From Hydractinia symbiolongicarpus (taxonomy: Eukaryota > Cnidaria > Hydrozoa > Anthoathecata > Hydractiniidae): a stretch of DNA of 64,000 nucleotides. This document shows positions 24,801 to 35,600 of this stretch, piece after piece. Below the pieces are notes generated by a model. It ran no database searches. It saw nothing but the letters and a program-made list of their open reading frames with translations, and was not told the DNA's origin. The first letter of the stretch is position 1, and every line of letters starts with the position of its first letter. Both the position numbers and the translations under genes were made by a program. Location of the stretch: positions 19,406,001 through 19,470,000 of the forward strand of contig NC_079878.1 in assembly GCF_029227915.1 (NCBI RefSeq), written 5' to 3'.

Positions 24801-27800
24801 ATCCCAACCTAATTTTCTTGTAAAGCATTTTCTTATTGAAAAAAGTCTTTACACCCAAAAAAGTCTTTTGTGCTATATTTTTCATCATCTAGATGACATT
24901 GTCTGTCTTTCTACATACTGTTTTGCTTTTGCTTCTCAATCTTTTGACTAGAGAAATTTAAATATCAAATATTAAAGTTAAATATTTTATAGGAAACTCC
25001 AACGGACGAGGTAGTAGATGAAAACGAAAATGGTAGCACTGCTGATAGTGCAAAGAATTCATCTGAGGTTGGTTTTCTGATAAAAAAGGGTGTTGCATAA
25101 TAAAACTGGTTTTTACATGATGTTTTGGTAAAAGGGATGTTGCATAATGAAACTGGTTTCTACATAGTGTTTTGATAAAAGGGATGTTGCATAATGAAAC
25201 TGGTTTTGCAAGTTTTCGTTTTTGTTTAGAAGAAGGAAGACAAAGATCCTTTTTGTGGTATCTGCATGAAGGGACCTGAGATGAACAAACGTGGCTTGCC
25301 GGAGAAACTTATTCACTGTTCACAATGTGAAAATAGCGGTAGGTAGAAGTGTTAATGACATTTTAACTGCATAAACTTGTTGCTTGACTGAAGGAGATAT
25401 ACTCCTTATTTCGTAGGTCATCCATCTTGTCTTGATATGAACAAACATATTGTAAAAGTTATCCAAACTTACCCGTGGCAATGTATGGAATGCAAAATAT
25501 GTACAGAATGTTTAGCGCCGCATGATGAAGTATGTATTTTACTATCGTGCTTCTGTTGTGCTTTACAATATGAAGTTGTTTACAGTTCTGGATTATTAAC
25601 ACTTCACCTCCATTGAGATAAACATGTCTAACATCACCTGTGATTATCAATCAAAAACGGTGTAATGTAACTACCAGGCTCCGTTGTTTTACTGATTTAC
25701 TTCACGGTTAACTAATCACTACCTTCATGAAGAAATTGTGTACGGAGGGTAATGCGGAAAACAGAACCGCCCAGTTCTTGAGCTCAACCACCTATCTTGT
25801 CCTTTAACCATCACGTTCACAAGGTATTAAGCAACGAAGATATTGCTGCTCCAAAGAAACTTTATTCATTTTTCTTACAGTATTATTTAAAATAGTTATA
25901 TATGGAATTCGGCTTTTTTTTTGAGTTCCTTTGCCTCTGATATGCTTTGACTAAGTGATGTTAAGAATAAGCGAGATAATAAATGGTGGCACCATTTTGT
26001 AGCGTGACTTTGAGATACTAATTTTTTTAACTTATTCAGTAGTATGGAAGGATGTTCAGTTTGAAATTTGGTATTTAGGATGAAATGATGTTTTGTGATA
26101 ATTGTGACAGAGGCTATCATAGTTACTGTGTAGGATTGCAAGAAATTCCGAAAGGTATATTGTTTTTTTTACCCTCGCTTCTTTTACACGCTTTTTCGAA
26201 TAAAAGTATGAAAATTCTAATTAGGGTGTTTATCAATCTTATTTCTCTATTGTTCTAACCAATAGTTTTTAAATCCTAGCCTAATATTCTTATGAATATT
26301 CTTATAAAAGATTTTTATTCTTGATATTTTGTTGAAAAAGTGGTAGCGGCTATTATAAATTCTAATTTAAATTAGTTTTATTAGAAGACAACATTACACA
26401 GACAAATCATTAATTAGATACATTGTTTTGTTCACACATCATATCACACAAAATATATCAGTAAACTAAATTTACCTCTCCGGCTAGGAAAACAGATCAA
26501 CAGTTGTCAATAAAAACACCCGTAAAGAACTTAATATTTTTTCGCTAAAGATTTCGAGACTTGCCCGTTATAGCTTTAACATAAATTCAAATAATCCGCG
26601 AAAATACTCGCTGCCAGACTAACGGACACGCATCATTTTTCAGTAATTGTTATGAATATTTTGTGTATATCCGGCAAGATAATATTTTTCGATTTTTTAA
26701 TTTTTTCGTATTAATACTATTTTAGGTCGCTGGGTGTGCAGCAGATGTGGTAAATGTTCATCATGTCTCAGGGTGAACGCTGTACCTGAAGGAGTGACAG
26801 GTCGATGGAAGAACGAGGTATGTTTCTTTCACCTTCATGTCTGATTTATCACGTGGTGTAGATGTACTTATCGGAAATTTTGTTTGAACTTCTGCAGCAA
26901 ACAAAACCTTTGGATGGTAGTGAAGCGGAATTTCTTCAGATTCATTGTCATTCCTGCTCGAAGTGAGTTTATTTTTTGTTAAAGTTTTTTAATTTTTATT
27001 TGTTATTTATTTTTTTATTGTTACGTAAAATGCTTTCATATAATGGAGGGCCACATGACCTAGAAAGCCTCATATTTTTTCTCTAATATTTTTAAGCATT
27101 TATTCTTAAAAACGTTGTCAAACTTTTATATACAAGTTTTGATTTTTAAGTTCCGTGTTAAAATGACGCTTTTATTGGAATATTAATATCAATACTTCTG
27201 TTTTCGTGAAGGTTGTTCCGTAAGGGAAGTTTTTGTCCGGTATGTTTGAAAGTCTACCGGACAGACGACGATCATATCAATCCAATGGTGTGTTGTGACG
27301 TGTGTGACAGATGGATACATACAGGTGGGTTGGTGTTCAAGTTTATGGCCCAAAGCATTGCTATTTCTTTTCGAATGCATGTGGGAAATATTTCTAGTTT
27401 TCTAAAGATACACGCTTTTTTGTAAGAATATGCATTATAAGGATGTAAGGTTGTAATTTCAGGTTACAAACAATAGGTGTATTGTTTCGAAGAATAAAGA
27501 AATAAAAATAATGACCAGCCTGGTTAAAATATTGGTATTATAAAAAAGTATAGTTGCGTTGTAGTCGTTATTGCATAAAACCAAATGGATATCTTCAGTG
27601 AACTCACTGCAATAGAAAATACACGCAAGATACGCACACGTTTGCTTCAAAAGCCTCACTTTTTGTAAACAATTGCTAGTGATAACAATGCTTAAGTGTT
27701 TGTGTTGTGGAAACTGGGTTGTCTGGTGTGTTTTTAGTGAATATTTTGTTATGAAGCGTAAGAAGGAAGTTTGTCTTTAAAAAACTTAGTTCGACGTAAT

Positions 27801-28485
27801 ACGCAAACGAATATATATATGTGAAGTCTGGGTAGCTAATGCGTATTTTGTAACAATTAACAATTAGGTGTTACGTAAATTAAGCATGCCGTACCTAGAC
27901 ATTGTAAAATTAGTATTTATCTCAAGAGCATACGTGTTTTAAGTTATTGCGTTATTGCCATGGCAATTTGGTGACTCCCAACATCTATATACCTGACGAA
28001 ATGTTACTGCTAATTTTAATGTTCAAATTCCTGGTGTATAATACAGTTTTTAAAATACTAAAAACTGTATTATATGTATACTAACAAATGGATGACTCAA
28101 GAAACACAAGTCTAGCAAACTAACGGAGGCCTGGGTAGAGCAGGACTATGCATGCTTTACCGTTCAATTCTCATATAATTACATTACCGGTCATATATAT
28201 CATAGAATTAAGTTAAATGTTCCAGTGCTGCTAAAAAAACATATTTAAACTTCTGTGTTGCGCTTGTCATACGTCGACTTTCCATTTCGTGTGAATAGTC
28301 CTTTGTTGTTTCTTTAATATCTGCATTTTTTTAATTTGCCTACCTTTTCACCTTCAGATTGCGATGGTATTGACGAGCACAGATATATGGAGTTGTCAAA
28401 AGACCGACAGACGTCATACACGTGTATTTTGTGTCGTGGTGAGAAAGAAGAGAGGATGGACTCGTTCCACAAAAAGAATCGTTAA
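21883..28485 (+). CDS. PHF10: PHF10/BAF45a-type chromatin remodelling subunit with three PHD fingers
   Basis: Homologue of the PBAF (SWI/SNF) subunit that reads histone H3 tails. Exons: 21883-22174, 22761-22844, 22919-22986, 23428-23493, 24091-24219, 24318-24427, 24510-24609, 24993-25067, 25230-25338, 25417-25529, 26079-26154, 26726-26817, 26898-26962, 27212-27324, 28358-28485 (TAA). They sum to 1620 bases, 539 residues, with every junction in phase. The N-terminal half is the SAY domain ([62 protein letters not shown]). Two canonical PHD fingers follow at about residues 313-415 (FCGIC ... CMEC; CKICTEC ... [18 protein letters not shown] ... WVCSRC). Vertebrate PHF10 stops soon after; here exons 13-15 add a third finger at about residues 455-525 ([28 protein letters not shown]). 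The start ATG is followed by an acidic tract. An ATTAAA near 28545 could be the poly(A) signal. Confidence 0.93.
23840..23875. repeat. Perfect 16-bp hairpin in PHF10 intron
   Basis: TTCATTAACCTGTGGA, a 4-base AAAA loop, then its exact reverse complement. It sits in the intron between the exons ending at 23493 and starting at 24091. Confidence 0.9.
25081..25213 (+). repeat. 47-bp tandem repeat, 3 copies, before PHF10 exon 9
   Basis: Copies of AAAGGGATGTTGCATAATGA followed by AACTGGTTT are spaced exactly 47 bases apart (GTTGCATAAT at 25092, 25139, 25186). The last copy ends just before the acceptor of the exon that opens the first PHD finger at 25230. Confidence 0.88.
28037..28074. repeat. Perfect 16-bp hairpin in PHF10 last intron
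   Basis: TATAATACAGTTTTTA, a 6-base loop, then the exact reverse complement. It lies in the intron between 27324 and 28358. Confidence 0.88.
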
Positions 28486-30850
28486 AGTTGACACTGCGCA
28501 AATCACTTCCTCTCTGTTAATGATGACTTTTCATGTTATTTATTATTAAAGTGTATTTTGTAGGAGTTTGTAGGTATGTACAATATAATTAAATTGAAAA
28601 TTCTACGAAAAACTCTGTGACTACAGTATGTATGTGACTACGGTAGCAAAATGTTAGACCTTCCAAAACATTTTTGATATTTGGTTTCTGTCGCAATTTT
28701 GGGTAATGAGCATGACTCAAAACTATAGGCAAAATAAAAATGTTGTAACTTTTGATAAATAGGAACAAAACTTCCGATATTTGTGGTTATTAAGAAATCG
28801 TTTTACGAGTTGCTTTCACCTATATACTTGCTTCCCAATTAGCCGTCTTTTGTTTTTATAAGATGCACACGAGGCTGAAATTCTAAAATTAAAAGTAGGC
28901 TCAGAAAAAGGGTTAGAGGGGGAGTCAAGCACTATCAAATATAATGTTTTCAAAATAAAATCAGTGCAAACTTTTATCAATAAATTGGAAGTCCAGCGTG
29001 AATTGAGTTGGAAAGTTAAAAGTAAAAATCTCGTTTTCATTTGACTACATTTCCCGCTGCAACGTGATAACTAAATTTGTCAAAGTGCACGCGCTAACAA
29101 AAAACTCATGATTTTAAATAACGATAGCAATAAAGTGAATTTCTTATTTTGCAATTCTATAAAATTAATAGGAACAAAGATAGTTTCTTCGTCGTTTTCC
29201 GAATTTGGATAAAAAGTGCCAATGGTCAATACTTTCCAGGCTGAGAATCGCTACTTTTGTGTGCAAGTGGACAGCGTTTAAAATTTGCTTATGACATTCT
29301 CTAGCACGCTCGTACAACAGAATAATCAACGTCGTCCCGAAGTTCGTGAAAAATAGTCGAACTGGACAACCTCGATCCCATGGCTTTTTGTCTGTCTCGC
29401 CGTCCCGTTATGTAAGAGACAAAGAGCCCTGGGATCGAGGTTGTCGCACTGGCTTAGATCGAAGCGAATAATAAATGGCGAACGAAGCCTCTGAAACCCG
29501 TTTTATCAACATGTGCCAGGCTAAAATTGCTTCCAACATATTTATTAAAGCAATGCCTTCGCAATTTTTTTATTCTTTATTTTTTTTGTTTGGAATTTGT
29601 CGTGGAAAAGTTAGACAGATTTTTTTAGGTAAAAAATTCTTTCAGGCTTTTCTGTCTTCAAGACAATCCTGTATACTCATTTATTGCAAACCTCATTTTG
29701 TCCTGATTTTAAACAGAACAAGAAGCCCTGCGGCTTGAAGATTTCCGTCAATAGCCTGAAAGATATTGAAATTTGAAGTGGACCTTGAAAACGGAGAATT
29801 ATGGGGTAAACAAATCACTGAGTTCCCAATTCTCAATTATTATTGTAACTAACCTGCAATGTTAAAATACAATCTAATAAATAAAAAATAAAACAAAATT
29901 TTTACATAGCTATATGAAGTATTCTAAAATAACAGTTAAAACTTTAACTGGATATTTTTATGACTGATCAGGAAATTCTGGAAATTTCAGAATACAAATC
30001 TTGTTATGTATAAACTTGACGATTCGAATATAATAATCTTTGAACGAGCTCCATTTGAATGAAGGAAGTAGTTCATTGTTAATTAATTCAGCAATAAATA
30101 CATATTAGCATTTAAATATTTCAGTATTTAGGCCTTCAGAATTTACTCTCCTGTTGAAGATTTGTTTAAATGTTTATAGTGCATGGTTTGATAACAGTTG
30201 ATCTAAAAAAGAAAGTACGTTTTAAAAATGAGAAACAAGAATACAATTTTGCCAAAACTGAAATGTCATCAGGTTGTTTAATTATTGTCTCTTTAACCTC
30301 TCTTTGCCTCTTTGATTTGAAAAGGGAATTTATTAAAAAGATACAAATCAATGCCATGTGATGCACAAGGTATATTATATATATAAATATATGTATATAA
30401 ATTTAATCAAGCTGTTTTTTGATATTTTTGTTAAACAAGTAACATATTAAGCAGGCGATCCATGATTTTGAAACCTGTGGACAATACAGGATTTATTTTG
30501 TCGAAATTGATTTATTGGATTCAACAAATTTAATTGTTTGTTATCCTTTTTTGATTCGAATTCTCAAATTTGAATTTCTTTTCTGAGAGTCTGATTAGTT
30601 GCATTTTTCTGAAATTACTTCTGAAATTTTAAATTGACGGATTGAATTCAACAAGTTGAAACAAAAAAGGGTAAACACACAATAAACTTGCAGATTTAAT
30701 AAATCGATGGTCCTTTTCGTGAGATTTTTAAAAATCAAGTCTTTTCTAAGAAATCTTAGAATGTGATACTTTGGATGAGTTCAAGAAAGATTTTCAAGAA
30801 AATTAGGCACTCAAGGAGAACTGATAATTAGCCAGTAACAGAATAGTTAG
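28486..30850. other. Intergenic, apart from the hairpin listed separately
   Basis: Spacer between the PHF10 stop and the SINE. Several short ORFs lack recognisable motifs. A stem-loop at 29358-29446 is listed separately. Confidence 0.4.
29358..29446. mobile_element. Short palindromic repeat element (hairpin MITE-like)
   Basis: CAACCTCGATCCCATGGCTT and TTTGTC form one arm; GACAAAGAGCCCTGGGATCG followed by AGGTTG forms the other. The arms pair with few mismatches around a short loop. A related hairpin lies at 39665-39757, and single arms occur near 47268 and 59618, so this is a dispersed family. Confidence 0.7.
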
Positions 30851-30860
30851 CCGTTTTCAA

Positions 30861-31130
30861 TGGCACCGTAGCTTAGTGGTCATAACTCTGGCACTTTGTG
30901 CGGGAATGGGGTTCGATTCCTCTTGGCAGCAATTTAATATGAGTGGACGCTATGATAGCCCTAGGTTAACCCACCATGTTAGGTAAATAGGGGAGATGGC
31001 ACACTGTGTGGGCTGTTGGATGTTGCAGGGAGTTGTCTGGTAGAGCCCGGACCTAATTAAAACTGCGTAGCTAAAAATGAGCATTAAATACTCTAGGACT
31101 CTCCAACATAGCTGTTAAGAACACAAGGAA
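30861..31130 (+). mobile_element. tRNA-derived SINE
   Basis: The head has RNA polymerase III internal promoter boxes: A box TAGCTTAGTGG at 30869-30879 and B box GGTTCGATTCC at 30910-30920, spaced about as in a tRNA gene. The surrounding sequence does not fold into a full tRNA cloverleaf that I can see. It continues for some 200 bases of non-tRNA body (GGGGAGATGGCACACTGTGT and on), as expected of a SINE. Borders are approximate. Confidence 0.75.
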
Positions 31131-32602
31131 GCTTTTAACGGCTAATTATACTATGCGTAGCGTGTAATTATCCTGCATCGGCTAAATATATATATATTGT
31201 TACAGGTTAATCATCAGTTCACCCTGACAATAAACTTTTGTCATGTTTCGACAACTTTTCTGCAAAAAATATAAAAAAAATCCTGTGTGAATATACCTTT
31301 TTATCTGACAAAAGTAGCCACACAAAGTGTTGTTTGGAAGTTTTTTGTAGCCCCCCTTTTCCCCATAAGAACAGGGGTCGGGTGAGTCGGGTGTCCAGTT
31401 ATGGAAAAATTACGCAAAGCAGGACAAAGGCTTTTTGTTGCTGGCTCTTTAAGAAAATAGGAACTCTAATCAAATCACTATTTTGTGTAGCTAGCTAGCT
31501 ATCTGGCTCTATACGATGTTATTATACGATAGTGAGTATATAAGTAATTTCACCACTATTAAAAGGGGTATGTCAGCACACCTTTCTCACTTAATATAAA
31601 ATAATTCTTACCTGATAAAATACACGATTTTAAAAAATGTGCTTAGCTCCCCAGCTACATCAATGAAACTACTACGACGAAACCATCAGAGACCAGCAAG
31701 TGGCAAGGGGGCGACCAACAAAATGTAAGCACTTTTACTCATGGCCGTACACAAAATAGATTAAAATAAAGCATCTTCATTGGCTTTCGAAAATATGGAA
31801 ATTTTTCGAGGTTTTAGCCTGGACACAAACTTAGCAGCGTGCAGGGTTTGTGCTGTCTCTAGATATATATCTATATATCTATCTTCCATCAGGCGATTTT
31901 AAAGATTCCGCCCCGCGTAGCGGCGACGGAAATCAATAACAATTTACTCTGAAAAACAACTGCGCATAGTTTTTTTGGTATTCTTTAAAATTTGTAAGTA
32001 ACTTTTTTCTCAATTTATAGTGATTTTACTCCTGACAAATTTGTATAATTTTGATGGAGATGCCATCTCGTTCTTTAAGAATTTTTTATAGACGCAGTTT
32101 TAAAAAACGACCAAAGAGCTTAGAGAAGAATAAGAATATGTCATTTTTTAAAAAAATATATAAATGCATTATTTACAAAATTACGATATAATTTATTGAT
32201 TGGCACGCAGATAATTATCACAACACATAATAATTATCACATCTATGCGCAGTAAAACAACACATATTTGACAGTCTGTCATCTTTTAGTGTGTGCTTTT
32301 GCCAACCAGGTCGAAGAAATATCAAGAAAAAACCCTCGTCAAGCAGCTTTGTGACGTTAGCTAAACAAAAATTACTCTGATAGAGACAGCACTTGTTCAT
32401 CTAATCGGTGATGCCTTTGTACTTAAGTACTTTTTCATATAAGAATCAAATAACTCGACTTATAAAAAGCGCATTCACAGGTGCCAATTTAATATCAGCA
32501 GAGGGAAAATGTTTTGTTAAATCATTTGGTTGGTGAGCTTTTCATTTTCAAGTTATTAAATAAGATTCACTACACGGTTTGATTACGAAGGGCAAAACTT
32601 AC
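31131..32602. other. Intergenic, no gene recognised
   Basis: Spacer downstream of the ankyrin gene on the opposite strand. It contains AT-rich simple sequence near 31180 and 31860 and no supported coding region. Confidence 0.4.
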
Positions 32603-35600
32603 TTATCTAACGATGGGAGCTAATTGTTGTTTTTTGCGTTTCTCTTCGATGTATTCTTTATTCGACTGTTTGATCAAACGAAACGCCGAACTGTTAATGA
32701 TACTGTCTGCTTCCTAAAAAGAAAGGAAATGTGTCACGACGTGGTGTCAGGACGGTCCTTAATAATAACTGTTTTTTTTTTGGCCGTGTGAGTTAGACCG
32801 CGAACATTGGGAAAATAACTTTAAAGATGGCCGTAATACTAATCGGTGTAAAACTGATGCAAAAAAAGAAAATGAAACTTACTTCAGTCACGTGGTTAGC
32901 ACGCACCAACATTTGTTCCGCTTCTTTCATCAACTGTCGCATCAATTGTATTTCCCGCTCCTGCGAAAAACAATAGAAATAAATTAATTGAAATTAAATT
33001 CCTGTCTTTGTTCCTTTATTATTAACTCTCAATGATGCAAAAGAGTTGGTTTGGTTATTCAGTGTAAAATAATATTATTCTTACCCCTCGTGCAATCCTC
33101 TCCGAAAAAACTTTTTCATTTTCTTCTCCAATAACGCGACTATGGTGCACTCCAAATTTACCACACTTTAAGCACTGCGGCGGAGAAACATTTACATTTG
33201 GTTTACCCTCTTCCACTGGAGCTTTATTTACCCAGGCGTGTTCAGAAGTATTGTTCACGTCTTGTATCAATGTCGTATGTTTGTATTGTTTCTGCATTCC
33301 CATCACGCTGACGCTTTCACTGGCATTAGATGATGTACACATACTACTTGTATTAATAAAAGGCACGCCGTGTCGTGATGTCTTCTTTCTTTTCTTGTAA
33401 CGTTTCCATAGATGTTGAATTGCAATGGCTGCGTTGCTGAGTATGCAGTACGACGTTCGTGCACCGTAACTTTGTAATAACGTAATACATTTGTGATCGC
33501 CATTCTCCAAGGCTATATCCAAAGGTGTGTGTTTCTCCTGCAAATAAAAGATGTTTTCTCCCGAATTTTAAACCAACACTCACATAACAGAAACAGCAAC
33601 GAATGAGTACCTTTCCGTACAAGATGACGTCACATTTCGCGCCATGTTGTAGCAACAGGCTTGCCCTGTGTGAATTTTTACCAGTCACGGCAATATGCAG
33701 CGCTGTCAAACCATTGTTTTGTGCAGCGTTAACATCGCACTTTCGTGTTAACAAAAATCGAATGCAAGCTAAAAGAAAGAGTAAACTATAAAAACGACGC
33801 CAGTACGGCTTTCCGACTTTTTGTATTGTTTTCCTTTTCAAGTTCAAGGTATGATTCTAAGTTGCTTTATGACGCCACAAATTGAAATTCGTTTGTGGTA
33901 CAATATCTAACCGATATGCTATTTCATTGAAAATTTTTATAAAATTTGAACTTTTACTGCAAGAAAAAATATCCAGAGCCTGCCCCAGGAAACTTTGAAA
34001 ATTACGGAAAAAAGTGAAACGGCAAAAACGTTTTAGTACATACTTTCCTCGCTAACTGTTCTTGTGAAAAAAACATTTTAAAGGTGTATCGTGCATACAT
34101 ACCTTCGTCAGGGTTCATGCAAGCAACATGTATTGGTGTTTCGCCATCATTGCTCTTCACGTCGAAATTTGCTTTCTTCAGAGACAACAACCACAAGCAG
34201 TCAACTGGCGCGTTCGCAGAAGCCACGTGAGCTGGTCTAACAAATGAAAAATTAGGGTAAGAGAAAGTTGTATTCACTTTATACGGCCCTCTTGGTCTTA
34301 TATTTCGTTTTGTGGTAGACGCTATATGTGTGTGTATATAACTTTTTGTGTCAGGGGGAAAGGGGTTGCAAACAAAAAGATGAAATTTATAGTAAAACAA
34401 AACAAAACAAATAAAAAAATACGTTTTCCCGTCCAACGCCTGATGGTCCGGATCGGCACCAGCATTGAGTAAAAATTCTGTAAATTTTGGAACTTTCAAA
34501 CCACAAGCAGTCATCAATGGCGTGTAACCTCGACTGTCAACTTGATCAATCTTCAATGACGGTTGTTGTAACAGCAATTCCAAGCACTCCAATTTTGACG
34601 AGTTACACGCAAGGTGAAGACCTACATTACAATACCATATTTAAATTATTCAAACTATGTTATTTAGAATTTATTTACATATTAATTATTTTATAATTAT
34701 GCCATACTTACAATTGAAGCGTTCCTCTGTTGTCTCTGCGTTAACATCGACATTCTCGATTAATAAAATTTTCAAAGCACTTGTGAAACCTAAAAATTAA
34801 TGACAGCCCTCTCTCGAACGAACGCTCTTTTTAATAAAAATTCCACTGTAAAAACGATTTCAAAAAACGCTAAGAGGAGCAGAAACAAAACAGGCGATAA
34901 TAATAATTAGCTTCATTAAGTTTTGGATTTAATATACAGCACAGGCGAACCTTGCATGTCACTAAAATATTTCATTAAATTCGTAGATTTGGAAAAAAAT
35001 ATCCAATATCTTTTTTACAATATTTGTTGCTACTTCAAATTATATTTCATATATCCAAATAAGATGGAGTATAATTAATAGGCTACTTTAAAAAAGCAAT
35101 TCTAAAGTAGTGAATTCCGTACGTTTTCAGTTGTCAGTTTTAATTAATAAATAAATACCAAAAGCACATTTCTATTTGGCTGTTAGAAAACCCTCTGCAG
35201 GTGAAGTTCATTTAAGTTCAATAAGTCAAAAAGAATTGGTTAATAACATACAACATACCCATACAGACTGCCCAGTGAATTGGTTGCAAACCCTGACCAT
35301 CCACAACATTTAGAACAATACCACTTTCAACAAGCTTTTTCAGGAAAACCGCCTTGGTTTGTGGATTTTCGCGTTCTTCTAATCGAACTGCATAATGGGC
35401 GGGGTAAACATTGTGATGATCAGGAATATTGACAGATAAGCCAACGCTGATTAATTCTGCCAGACATGCTGCAGCTGAATACTCTATAAAAATTATTGAC
35501 ATGCTGCAGCGAAATACTCTAAGATTAGTTCAACACCTCAGCAGTGTTCAATGTGAGGAGAGTGATAATAAAGTGAATGTCAATAGCATACTTCAGTGCA

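Noticed and set aside
30861-30933. Functional tRNA gene
   Set aside because: A and B boxes are present, but I cannot build the paired acceptor and anticodon stems, and the sequence runs on as a SINE body.
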